A stretch of 34,636 nt of DNA. Origin: Helicobacter burdigaliensis (GTDB taxonomy: Bacteria > Campylobacterota > Campylobacteria > Campylobacterales > Helicobacteraceae). Every line of letters starts with the position of its first letter. Position 1 is the first letter of the stretch. A program made the position numbers and the translations under genes. The notes under the pieces are model-generated. The model saw only the letters and a list, made by a program, of their open reading frames with translations, was not told the DNA's origin and made no database searches. The stretch spans positions 1 to 34,636 of the forward strand of contig NZ_QXJG01000018.1 of the NCBI RefSeq assembly GCF_003670295.1. Reading direction: 5' to 3'. Below are positions 17,551 through 25,400 of the stretch, in pieces.

Positions 17551-17677
17551 CTTTTGGAGTTTTTGAAAAATTTTCTTTCAAATCTTTGTTTAGAATCTCT
17601 TTTAAAATTTCATCTGTGTTTTGTGCACTTAAAGAAACAATAAGAGCTAATAATATATAGATAAACAAACTTTTCAT
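17495..17677 (-). pseudogene. N-terminal fragment of the Sel1/Hcp-like protein with signal peptide
   Basis: From the ATG at 17677 it reads MKSLFIYILLALIVSLSAQN, a clear signal peptide with a likely cleavage after LSA, then a charged stretch ending GEEFFNFTKK before the frame is lost. Removing one A from the six-A run (T6 on the + strand, about 17521-17526) joins FNFTKK to LQKSCLNNNVKDC of the main fragment, recreating one secreted protein of roughly 290 residues. An in-frame upstream ATG at 17713 exists but would mask the signal peptide. Confidence 0.7.
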
Positions 17678-17929
17678 AAATGAGACTATAGAGTTTTTGT
17701 ATAAAATTTGCAATAAATTTATAGAAAGATAATTTCTGAATATATGGTAATTTTTGCTAAGGGTTTGAATAGATTAAAAAGCTTATGTGCAAATATTTTA
17801 GTTGAATTAAAAAGCGATGTATGAAGTGATATGACTTTATGCTTTATACAGCTAAAAATTCTAACTAAATGTTAATTTTTGGAATGCAAGTAATGTGAAG
17901 AGTATAAATGGAGTGTTTATGGAAGCAAA

Positions 17930-18118
17930 ACCTTTTAAATAAAACTTAGATTTTTTGAAAGTAAATAGTGAAAAATTTATCCCTAAATATTTAAAAGAAG
18001 CCTTTTGGAAAAAACTACCCAGGTAGTGTATGGAATATTGTAAAATTAAAATAAGTAGAAGAAATTTTTAGAGTTTTTGTTGCTGTGTCATAAAAGTTAT
18101 ACTACTTAAAAAGTATTT
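17930..18118 (+). pseudogene. Possible RelE/HigB-type toxin remnant
   Basis: The translation in two frames gives DFLKVNSEKFIPKYLKEAF, then YPGSVWNIVKLK, then a stop and VEEIFRVFVAVS, a stop and KLYYLKS. The order resembles the Gp49/HigB family pattern (Leu-Trp-Glu-Leu-Arg, then Tyr-Arg-Val-Phe, then Ile-Val-Leu-Leu). Frames are broken at several points and no start is visible, so only a decayed copy can be proposed. Confidence 0.2.
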
Positions 18119-18148
18119 TGGTATTAAGGGTGGCTTATTCCTAAATTT

Positions 18149-18172
18149 AAAAAACCTAAGTAGGTTTTTTTG
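18149..18172 (+). terminator. Rho-independent terminator-like hairpin
   Basis: AAAAAACC and GGTTTTTT flank TAAGTA and are followed by T, giving a stem of 8 to 10 bp ending in a T run. It is palindromic and could work in both directions. It stands behind the decayed toxin-like sequence, not behind an intact gene. Confidence 0.5.
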
Positions 18173-18212
18173 TTATAATTAGCAACCAAGTTTTAAAAAT
18201 AGTAGGCAATAA

Positions 18213-18323
18213 ATGTTGAATGATTTTATAAGTTTTACTTTTGTGCTAAAACCAAATTTTAATAATTCTACAAATTTACAAGATTTCCAAGAAGCAATTA
18301 AAGGTATTCAATCACTTTATTAA
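18213..18323 (+). CDS. Short ORF of 36 residues, function unknown
   Basis: The ATG at 18213 gives MLNDFISFTFVLKPNFNN and continues to TAA at 18321-18323. TATAAT at 18174-18179 could be its -10 box, and AGGCAA is a weak ribosome binding site. No family is recognised. It may be a real small protein or the start of a deleted gene. Confidence 0.25.
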   Translation: MLNDFISFTFVLKPNFNNSTNLQDFQEAIKGIQSLY

Positions 18324-18376
18324 TCTTTATGAATTTTATTTATTTTTAAATATATAATAAAATTTAAGGAAGATTT

Positions 18377-19705
18377 ATGCAAATACACGATTTTTATACT
18401 ACATTACATCCGACAAAATTATTCTTAAAATGTGCGTTGCCAAATATGGCAAGTGCTGCATTTTTATGTGCTTATTTTATTATTGATGGAATTTTTGTGG
18501 GGCGTTATTTGGGGAGTGAGGCACTCGCTGCTATGAATTTAATGATGCCTTTTATTATGATAAGTTTTGCACTAGCTGATATGATAGCTATTGGTTCATC
18601 TGTGCAAATTTCTATGAATCTAGGTAGGGGCAAAATTCAAAAGGCTAAGAATATTTTTTCATTTTGTGTGATGATTATTTTTGCTATTTCTTGTATTATG
18701 GGGATTTTTGGTTATTTTTTAGCACTTGATTTAAGTAAAATAATGGGTGCAGATTCTTCTTTACAAAAGCTTTGTGTGGAATATATGCAAATCTTTGCAC
18801 TTTTTGCACCTTTTATTATTATTTCTTTTGCACTAGATAATTATTTAAGAATTTGTGGCAAGACGCTTTATAGTATGGCTATAAATATTAGCATTGCACT
18901 TATTAATATTTTTTTAGATTGGCTTTTTATTGTGGTGTTTGGTTGGGGACTTTTTTCAGCGGCACTTGCAACTTGCATAGGTATGCTTTTTGGTGTGATT
19001 GCGGCGATAGCGATGCTTGTATTTGGGAGAGTGGTTTTAAAATTTAATGTTCCAAAAATCACATTTTATACTTTCAAAAATATCATTTATAATGGTTCTT
19101 CTGAGTTTTTTTCTAATATTTCTAGCTCGCTTTTTACGATTTTGGCTAATATGCTTTTGTTAAAAATTGCAAATAATACAGCAGTTGCTGCTTTTTCTAT
19201 TGTTCTTTATGTAAGTTCTTTTGTGTTTAGTTTGATTTTAGCTACGTGTGATTCATTACAGCCTGCACTTAGTTATAACTATGGATTTAAAAATTTTGCA
19301 CGCATTCAAGAGATTTTTAGGCAAATATTAGTGGGTGCATTTTTACTTTCTTTATGTGTGTTTTTGGTTATCTTTTTTAATGCTAGAGAGATTGTTTTGT
19401 TTTTTGATAAGCAAAATAATTTAGAATTTGTAAATCTTGCTACAACCGCACTAGCTTTATATGTTTTTTCGTTTTTGTTTTCTTGGTTTCCTAGACTTTG
19501 TGCCTCATTTTTTACCGCACTTGATAAGCCAAAGTTATCCTTAGTGATTTCTATTTTGCAAAGTCTTGCAGTTCCTTTTGTAGTTTTGGAGATACTAAGC
19601 TATTTCTATGGATTGAAAGGAGTGTGGCTAAGTAGCGTGGTTAGTGAAGTTTGTATGGTTTTAATCGCTTATTATTTGTTAAAGAAAAATCTTGCAATAA
19701 AATGA
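18377..19705 (+). CDS. MATE-family multidrug/sodium antiporter
   Basis: 442 residues with about twelve hydrophobic segments and no signal peptide, in two halves of six as usual for MATE exporters. The first half has ALPNMASAAFLCAYFIIDGI and GRYLGSEALAAMNLMMPF; the second begins near residue 235 (GSSEFFSNISSSLF). GVWLSSVVSEVCMVLIAYYL close to the end is typical. It should export cationic drugs or metabolites in exchange for H+ or Na+; the substrate cannot be read from sequence. AAGGAAG precedes the ATG, and TATAAT at 18353-18358 may be a -10 box. It is monocistronic, with decayed sequence on both sides. Confidence 0.9.
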   Translation: MQIHDFYTTLHPTKLFLKCALPNMASAAFLCAYFIIDGIFVGRYLGSEALAAMNLMMPFIMISFALADMIAIGSSVQISMNLGRGKIQKAKNIFSFCVMIIFAISCIMGIFGYFLALDLSKIMGADSSLQKLCVEYMQIFALFAPFIIISFALDNYLRICGKTLYSMAINISIALINIFLDWLFIVVFGWGLFSAALATCIGMLFGVIAAIAMLVFGRVVLKFNVPKITFYTFKNIIYNGSSEFFSNISSSLFTILANMLLLKIANNTAVAAFSIVLYVSSFVFSLILATCDSLQPALSYNYGFKNFARIQEIFRQILVGAFLLSLCVFLVIFFNAREIVLFFDKQNNLEFVNLATTALALYVFSFLFSWFPRLCASFFTALDKPKLSLVISILQSLAVPFVVLEILSYFYGLKGVWLSSVVSEVCMVLIAYYLLKKNLAIK

Positions 19706-19831
19706 AGACATTAGGAAGTAAAACAATGGATTTAGAATAGGTATTGAAAATCAAATTATGCATAGAATGTATTTTTAATAAAAGTAGCTATAATATTTAT
19801 AAAATATATTATAAAGCAAAGTTAGGTAATT

Positions 19832-20437
19832 AATTATGGTTGCTTTTTTATTGATGGACAAAATATTCCTTATAATTCATATGAAGATATACTAAATCTT
19901 GCAAAAACCAAGGGTAAAATTCTTCAAACTTTTATTTTTGCAAATGTAGAAAGTTCTTGGAGTAAGGAAAAATCAAACTCTTTGGTGCTATTCTTATTCT
20001 TATGGATGAAAATTGCGATGAATTTTTACACAAACAAGTGTTAGGATATATTAGAGAAAGACCTAAAGCGTTTTATTCTGTTATTAATGCAAGTAATGAT
20101 AAAGATTTTATAAAAACAATCAAAATTATCCAAGAAGAAGATATGGAGGTTTTGGGAATTGGCTATAATAATCCTTTCTAAAGAGCTTATATGAGTATCT
20201 GATGGTTTTTGCACACTATTATTAAGAGAAAAGCAGAGGCAAAAATTTTTAAAAGAAGCGGAAAATATAGAAGAAGTTGTAAGGCTCAAAGATGAAGTTT
20301 TTAAAAATAAAGAAATTATTACTAAATTACAAAAAGAAAACTCTGAACTTAAACAACAAATCAATAAAGAAATTCAAAAATATGCCTCTTGTAAGCTAAA
20401 AGAAACCACAAAGGAATTGCATTTTGAATATAAATAA
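19832..20437 (+). pseudogene. Decayed NYN-domain (LabA/DUF88-like) protein
   Basis: Several frames together give a recognisable protein. NYGCFFIDGQNIPYNSYEDI with the conserved FIDGQNI aspartate/asparagine of NYN (PIN-like RNase) domains comes first, then GKILQTFIFANVESSWSKEK. In another frame comes ILILMDENCDEFL, AFYSVINASNDKDF (the second acidic motif) and VLGIGYNNPF followed by a stop. A third frame gives a coiled-coil-like tail, IEEVVRLKDEVFKNKEIITK to HFEYK, ending at 20437. No start codon or single open frame remains. Its intact relatives are predicted nucleases; this copy should be inactive. Confidence 0.6.
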
Positions 20438-20949
20438 AATAGGTTTAATTATAAAAAGTGAGTTAGAGTTTTTCAAATAATATTTTGGAAGTAAATATAA
20501 GAATTAACTCATTACAGGTTAATCATAAAGTATATTATTGATAATGTAAATCTAGTTTGAAGTTTTTTGAATTTTAAAATTTAATATGAATTATTGGTTT
20601 TTTTATTAGTGAGTGATATTTTAAGACTATTTTTGAAAACTTATGGTGTGTTGTGTTTTAAGTGGAGATTGGGGAGAATTTATAGATTTAATTTATAGTT
20701 TTTTTAATTTTGTTTCAATTTAATAGATGACGAAACTTTCTAAAATAGCCAATCTTGTATTAATTATTGTTTTAACTTGCGTAATTTATTGAGAATAATA
20801 CTTTTTATGCTAATTTTAACAAATTGGGAGCTTATTGTAAGCTTTTGGTGGGTTGTATTATTTAGCAATACTCAAAAATACTTTTGATAAAAATAAAATT
20901 ATGGATTTTGATAGATAGAATATTTAATAAAGGATAAAGAAAGAAAAAG
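20438..20949. other. 512-base AT-rich gap, nothing recognised
   Basis: Very AT-rich sequence with frequent stops in all frames. No hairpin or repeat stands out. It separates the decayed NYN gene from the end of the tRNA cluster. Confidence 0.6.
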
Positions 20950-21037
20950 TGGCCGGGAGAGAGGGATTCGAACCCCCGGAGGTGTTACCCTCAACGGTTT
21001 TCAAGACCGCCGCTTTCGACCACTCAGCCATCTCCCG
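20950..21037 (-). tRNA. tRNA-Ser (UGA)
   Basis: The reverse strand starts CGGGAGA and ends TCTCCCG-G-CCA with CCA encoded. The anticodon loop CTTGAAA gives anticodon TGA. A long variable arm and GGTTCGAATCC T-loop fit a class II serine tRNA. Last gene of the four-tRNA cluster. Confidence 0.95.
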
Positions 21038-21049
21038 TGTTAGCCTCTT

Positions 21050-21124
21050 TGGAGGCGACACCCAGATTCGAACTGGGGAGTGAGAGCTTTGCAGGCTCCT
21101 GCCTTACCACTTGGCTATGTCGCC
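21050..21124 (-). tRNA. tRNA-Cys (GCA)
   Basis: The reverse strand starts GGCGACA and ends TGTCGCC-T-CCA, with CCA encoded. The anticodon stem GAGCC/GGCTC-like loop CTGCAAA gives GCA. The discriminator U is expected for tRNA-Cys. Confidence 0.95.
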
Positions 21125-21137
21125 ATTAAAATTATGG

Positions 21138-21224
21138 TGGTGCCCGGGGCCGGACTTGAACCGGCACGGACGCAATGTCCGAGGGATTTTAAGTCCCTTG
21201 TGTCTACCATTTCACCACCCGGGC
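21138..21224 (-). tRNA. tRNA-Leu (UAA)
   Basis: The reverse strand has acceptor GCCCGGG / CCCGGGC, discriminator A, encoded CCA, anticodon loop CTTAAAA (TAA) and a long variable arm, as in class II leucine tRNAs. Confidence 0.95.
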
Positions 21225-21253
21225 AAATTTTATTAGGGATTTTTAAACATTAA

Positions 21254-21328
21254 TGGAGCGGGAGACGGGGATCGAACCCGCGGCCCCAACCTTGGCAAGG
21301 TTATGCTCTACCACTGAGCTACTCCCGC
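21254..21328 (-). tRNA. tRNA-Gly (GCC)
   Basis: The reverse strand has acceptor GCGGGAG / CTCCCGC, discriminator T, encoded CCA and anticodon loop TTGCCAA (GCC). First gene of the minus-strand Gly-Leu-Cys-Ser cluster. Confidence 0.95.
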
Positions 21329-21355
21329 AATTTGAGTATCAAAAAGAAAGACAAA

Positions 21356-21361
21356 ATTATA
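21356..21361 (-). promoter_or_regulatory. Probable -10 box of the tRNA cluster
   Basis: TATAAT on the minus strand, 28 bases before the first base of tRNA-Gly. It is the only good -10 in the gap between the tRNAs and the divergent gene at 21464. Confidence 0.55.
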
Positions 21362-21425
21362 TCAATGCTTTTTTAAAAAATCAAGAGTTTTTATAAAAAA
21401 AGTCAAAAATTTATCAAAAAATTGC

Positions 21426-21431
21426 TAGAAT
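21426..21431 (+). promoter_or_regulatory. Extended -10 box (TGCTAGAAT) of the gene at 21464
   Basis: TAGAAT preceded by TGC. The same nine bases occur before the glycosyltransferase at 25401. The predicted start lies about 25 bases before the ATG. An ATG-less ORF start at 21422 would overlap this promoter, which supports the later start. Confidence 0.5.
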
Positions 21432-21463
21432 ATGCCAAAGATTTTAAAAACAAAGAGGAAAAA

Positions 21464-22444
21464 ATGTTTAAAAAAGCCATTTTTATAAGCGTATTTATGG
21501 CGGTTTCTTTATTGAAGGGTGCAGAAGAATATGAAGTTTTAGGAAAGGAAGATTATTATCTTTTTGAACTTTTAAAAAAAGATTCTTATCTTTGGATTGT
21601 TAAAAAAGATGAAAAAGTTAAGGTGGTGCAAGATGCTAAAGAATGCCAAATTTTAACAAATAAAGATAATTTTTTAGAATTTGTTTGTAAGGATAAAGAA
21701 GAAAAGGAGCGAAAATTTACCTTAAAAAACGGAGAATTAGAATCTATAGTCTATAAAACAAAACCAAAGAGATATTTTACATTAGAGCGTCATAGGGTGA
21801 AATATAGTCTAAATGATGAACTAAAAGTGCCAAGTAAGATAGAAATTGAATTTTTTTGCTCTAATGAAAAAGGAATGCAAAAGATTCTAAATACATTATA
21901 TGGACAAACTTTTGATTGCAAAAGTGCAAAAGAAATTTTTACACAAGAGGCAAAAAGTCTTATGCGGGGGCATTTAGAAAATCATCAAGAAATTTATTCT
22001 AAAGAAAGCACGCAAGATTATCTTATAAAACATCCTTGGCAAGATAGCATTAAAGATGATATTGTTTATTTTACAGAGGAATTTACTTTTTTTGATAGAG
22101 AAGAATGCCTTTATACAAAAGAGCATGCACAAACGCATTCACGCACAGGGATTGCTATCACAGAAGATGGGGAAGAAGTAGATTTTAACGATCAATTTGG
22201 GGGATTTTTAATCAGTTTAAAAAAGTTTTTATGGAATGAATATGTGGATTTATGCACTAAAATGGGTAAAAAACCTATGGTGAGCTTTGAAGATTTTGAA
22301 GTTTCTGGCTATAATTCGCGTGATTTTGAAGCTATAAGGTTTATTTATAAAGAAGGGGAGATTATGCCAAAAGAAATGGGGATTATTGAATTAAGATGGC
22401 CTTATAATGCAGAATTGAGTGCAGATATTAAGATAAAGGAATAA
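21464..22444 (+). CDS. Secreted/periplasmic protein of unknown function
   Basis: I do not recognise a family. From the ATG at 21464 the protein (about 326 residues) begins MFKKAIFISVFMAVSLLKGA, a good signal peptide, and AGAGGA stands 5 bases upstream; starting at 21422 would bury the signal peptide. The mature part is rich in K, E, F and Y with scattered cysteines (ECQI, EFVCKD, FFCSNEKG, FDCKSAK, EECLYTK, DLCTKMG) that could form disulfides. It looks globular, mostly beta, with no repeats. A thioredoxin-like lipoprotein gene follows after one base, so the protein may be a substrate of, or act with, periplasmic thiol chemistry; that is inference from adjacency. Confidence 0.8.
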   Translation: MFKKAIFISVFMAVSLLKGAEEYEVLGKEDYYLFELLKKDSYLWIVKKDEKVKVVQDAKECQILTNKDNFLEFVCKDKEEKERKFTLKNGELESIVYKTKPKRYFTLERHRVKYSLNDELKVPSKIEIEFFCSNEKGMQKILNTLYGQTFDCKSAKEIFTQEAKSLMRGHLENHQEIYSKESTQDYLIKHPWQDSIKDDIVYFTEEFTFFDREECLYTKEHAQTHSRTGIAITEDGEEVDFNDQFGGFLISLKKFLWNEYVDLCTKMGKKPMVSFEDFEVSGYNSRDFEAIRFIYKEGEIMPKEMGIIELRWPYNAELSADIKIKE

Positions 22445-22445
22445 A

Positions 22446-23072
22446 ATGAAAAATCAAATTGGCTTAATAGCGCTAATAGTGGCTTTATTGTTTGTAGGTT
22501 GTGAAAAGAGTGAAAAGGCAAGTGAAGAGAGTTTGCAAGAACCACAAAATAAAGTCTTAAAACATCTTGTTTTGGATATAAAAACAGATAAAATCATCAT
22601 TTATCAAGAAAAAGAAGATAAGGGTAATTTTAAAAGTATAGATGCCCAACAAGGAAATGTTTTTAAAGAGATTAAAGTAGCTTTAGAGAGCAAAAAAGCA
22701 ACCATGCTATTTTTCTTTACAACTTGGTGTGAGCCTTGTTCTGGAATGATACCGCATTTAGAGAATCTTAAAAAACAATATGGGGATAAGGTGGAGATAG
22801 TTGGGATACCTATTGATGATTTGGTAGGAGAGTTTGAAAACTTGCAAGAGAGTGTAAATATTTTTAAAAGTGAGAATGCTGTAAGTTTTCCTTTATTTTT
22901 GGGTGAAGAGAGAAAAGCTTTATATGAGGCATTAGGAAGTATTGATGGGATACCACTTTTAGTGATTTATGATGAAATGGGGGATTATGTGATAAATTAT
23001 TTAGGGGCAATTCCAGAAGAAATGATTGAATTTAATCTCACACAAGCCATTACAAAATTAAAGGTGCAATAA
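22446..23072 (+). CDS. Thioredoxin-like lipoprotein (TlpA/ResA type)
   Basis: 208 residues. A lipoprotein signal peptide with lipobox LFVGC puts the lipidated cysteine at residue 19, so the protein is membrane-anchored on the periplasmic side. The thioredoxin fold has [19 protein letters not shown] with active-site CEPC near 93, then [10 protein letters not shown] and the cis-Pro region [14 protein letters not shown]. It probably reduces or exchanges disulfides of envelope proteins or cytochromes. The stop overlaps the ftsY start by one base (TAATG). A thioredoxin lipoprotein, ftsY and radA in this order is a neighbourhood I recall from Campylobacter jejuni. Confidence 0.88.
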   Translation: MKNQIGLIALIVALLFVGCEKSEKASEESLQEPQNKVLKHLVLDIKTDKIIIYQEKEDKGNFKSIDAQQGNVFKEIKVALESKKATMLFFFTTWCEPCSGMIPHLENLKKQYGDKVEIVGIPIDDLVGEFENLQESVNIFKSENAVSFPLFLGEERKALYEALGSIDGIPLLVIYDEMGDYVINYLGAIPEEMIEFNLTQAITKLKVQ

Positions 23073-23959
23073 TGTTTGAACTACTTAAAAAAACTTTACA
23101 AAAAACCACGCAAAATATTAGGGAGATTTTACCCAAAGCACAAAAAAAGCTAAGCAAAGAAGAGCTAGAAGAGATACTTATTTCTACGGATATGGATTAT
23201 GATTTAGTGGAGTTAATCCTTTCTCCTTTGGGGGAAGAGATTAGCAAAAATGAGCTAGAAGTAGCACTGCTGCGACTTTTTAGGGGGGAGAGCTATTATG
23301 ATAAGGTGCAAGAAAAAAAAATAGAAGCAAGTCCTTTTGTGGATTTAATCATCGGTGTAAATGGAGCGGGTAAAACCACAAGCATTGCAAAACTTGCAAA
23401 TCTTTATAAAAAAGAAGGGAAAAGCGTTCTTTTAGGAGCGGGGGATACTTTTAGAGCTGCAGCAATTGAGCAAATTAGCCTTTGGGGGGAGAGACTAAAA
23501 ATACCAGTAATCTCTTCAAAACAGGGGCATGATCCAAGTGCGGTTGCCTTTGATACCATTACTTCAGCAGTCGCAAAAAAGATAGATAGGGTAATCATCG
23601 ATACTGCAGGGAGATTGCATAATCAAAGTAATTTACAGCAAGAGTTGCAAAAGATTATGAGAATCTGCAATAAAGCAAAAGAGGGTGCACCGCATAGAAA
23701 AATTTTAATTTTAGATGGCACACAAGGCACTTCAAGCCTTGATCAAGCAAAGATTTTTTCACAAACTTTAGGTGGAATTGATGGAGTGATTGTTACTAAG
23801 CTAGATGGAACGAGCAAGGGGGGAGCTATTTTTAGTATTATCCATTCTTTGCGTGTGCCTATTTTATATATCGGTGTGGGCGAGGGTGCAGATGATTTAA
23901 TCAAGTTTGATGAGGCAGAATACATTAAGACGATTTTAGATTCTATTTATGAGGGCTAA
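23072..23959 (+). CDS. ftsY: Signal recognition particle receptor FtsY
   Basis: SRP GTPase that docks ribosome-nascent chain-SRP complexes at the membrane for co-translational insertion. 295 residues: short N domain (to about 85), then the NG core with [15 protein letters not shown] near 93, [13 protein letters not shown] near 124, DTAGRLHNQ near 176 and [11 protein letters not shown] near 246. The acidic A domain of E. coli FtsY is missing, as is common in this phylum. It is translationally linked to the upstream lipoprotein gene, and radA follows after 2 bases. Confidence 0.97.
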   Translation: MFELLKKTLQKTTQNIREILPKAQKKLSKEELEEILISTDMDYDLVELILSPLGEEISKNELEVALLRLFRGESYYDKVQEKKIEASPFVDLIIGVNGAGKTTSIAKLANLYKKEGKSVLLGAGDTFRAAAIEQISLWGERLKIPVISSKQGHDPSAVAFDTITSAVAKKIDRVIIDTAGRLHNQSNLQQELQKIMRICNKAKEGAPHRKILILDGTQGTSSLDQAKIFSQTLGGIDGVIVTKLDGTSKGGAIFSIIHSLRVPILYIGVGEGADDLIKFDEAEYIKTILDSIYEG

Positions 23960-23961
23960 AA

Positions 23962-25311
23962 ATGGCTAAAAAGAAAGCACAAATCTATGAATGCCAGCAT
24001 TGTGGATTCCAAAGCTCTAAATGGCTTGGGAAATGTTCTAATTGTGGAGCATGGGAGAGCTTTTTGGAGCTAAAAGAAGAGCATATTAGTGCATTTAAGA
24101 GTGTGGGAGTAAATTTTGCTTCTAAAGTTGTGCCAATTAGCGAGGTAAAGGAGGAAGAATTTACGCGTTTTAGCTCAGGGGAAGCGGAACTTGATATTGT
24201 GCTTGGAGGAGGGATTGTCCTTGGGGGAATGTATCTTGTAGGGGGGAGTCCGGGTGTTGGGAAATCTACACTTTTACTTAAAATTTCAAGCAATTTAGCC
24301 AAAAGTGGCAAAAATGTGCTTTATGTGAGTGGTGAGGAGAGTGGCTCACAGATTAGAATGCGTGCAGAAAGATTGGGTGCTATGAGTGAGAATCTTTATT
24401 TATTAAACGAGATAAAACTAGAAGAAATCCTAGCACAAACGCTTATGGGAGAGCGTAATTACACAATGCTAGTCATTGATAGTATCCAAACACTTTATAG
24501 TGAGAAGATTGGTTCAAGCCCCGGGAGTGTATCGCAAGTTAGAGAAGTTACTTTTGAGCTTATGCGACTTGCTAAAGAGAGGGGGATTTGTGTGTTTATT
24601 ATCGGACACATTACTAAAGAGGGCTCTATCGCAGGGCCTAGGATTTTAGAGCATATGGTGGATTGTGTGCTGTATTTCGAGGGAGATTCTAGTCGGGAAT
24701 TGCGATTTTTGCGAGGGTTTAAGAATCGTTTTGGAAATACGAGTGAGGTTGGGATTTTTGAGATGAAAAGCAATGGACTTGTAGGGGCTAAGGAGGCTTC
24801 TAAGATCTTTTTTACTTCTAAAACTTCAAATCCAGGCAGTGCTTTAAGCGTGGTGCTAGAAGGGAGTAGAGCACTTGTGCTAGAGGTACAAGCGTTGGTT
24901 AGTGATTGTGCTTATGGAATGCCAAAGCGTTCTAGCACTGGATTTGACAGTAATCGGCTAAATATGATACTAGCACTTTTGGAGCGAAAGCTTGAAATTC
25001 CGCTTAATAGATATGATGTTTTTATAAATGTTACAGGTGGAATTAAGATAATGGAAACTTCAGCGGATTTAGCGGTTGTAGCAGCGATTCTTTCAAGTTT
25101 TAGAAATAGGGCACTTTCAAATAGTAGCGTATTTATCGGAGAGGTAAGTTTAGTAGGAGATATAAGGGAAGTGACTAATACAGAGCAAAGATTAAAAGAG
25201 GCGATTTCGCTTGGGATTGAGAAGGCCATTTTACCCAAAAAACCTAAGCAGGATTTAAAGATAAAATGCTTTGGGGTGCAAGAGGTTACAAAGATTATTG
25301 ATTGGATGTAG
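23962..25311 (+). CDS. radA: DNA repair protein RadA
   Basis: RadA is a RecA-like ATPase/helicase that drives branch migration in recombinational repair. 449 residues with an N-terminal zinc finger (C11, C14, C25, C28: YECQHCG and KCSNCGAW), the Walker A motif GGSPGVGKSTLL near 93, VIDSIQTL near 173, the RadA-specific KNRFG near 254, and a C-terminal Lon-like domain (INVTGGIKIMETSADLAV). It closes the ftsY-radA group. The sequence after the stop (about 25321-25348) can form an imperfect hairpin. Confidence 0.97.
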   Translation: MAKKKAQIYECQHCGFQSSKWLGKCSNCGAWESFLELKEEHISAFKSVGVNFASKVVPISEVKEEEFTRFSSGEAELDIVLGGGIVLGGMYLVGGSPGVGKSTLLLKISSNLAKSGKNVLYVSGEESGSQIRMRAERLGAMSENLYLLNEIKLEEILAQTLMGERNYTMLVIDSIQTLYSEKIGSSPGSVSQVREVTFELMRLAKERGICVFIIGHITKEGSIAGPRILEHMVDCVLYFEGDSSRELRFLRGFKNRFGNTSEVGIFEMKSNGLVGAKEASKIFFTSKTSNPGSALSVVLEGSRALVLEVQALVSDCAYGMPKRSSTGFDSNRLNMILALLERKLEIPLNRYDVFINVTGGIKIMETSADLAVVAAILSSFRNRALSNSSVFIGEVSLVGDIREVTNTEQRLKEAISLGIEKAILPKKPKQDLKIKCFGVQEVTKIIDWM

Positions 25312-25357
25312 AAAGGTGGTTATAGAGAAAATAAGCTTTTTTTCTATAAAGTTTTGC

Positions 25358-25363
25358 TAGAAT
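25358..25363 (+). promoter_or_regulatory. Extended -10 box (TGCTAGAAT) of the second glycan locus
   Basis: TAGAAT preceded by TGC, about 38 bases before the ATG at 25401. All genes from 25401 to the window end are nearly contiguous, so this may be the promoter of the whole cluster. Confidence 0.5.
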
Positions 25364-25400
25364 TAGCCGATATAGTTAAAAAATATTTTAAGAAGTATGC

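Noticed and set aside
20940-21330. CRISPR-like array suggested by repeated short similar blocks
   Set aside because: The blocks are the conserved T-arm and acceptor sequences of four tRNA genes, with anticodons and CCA ends all visible.
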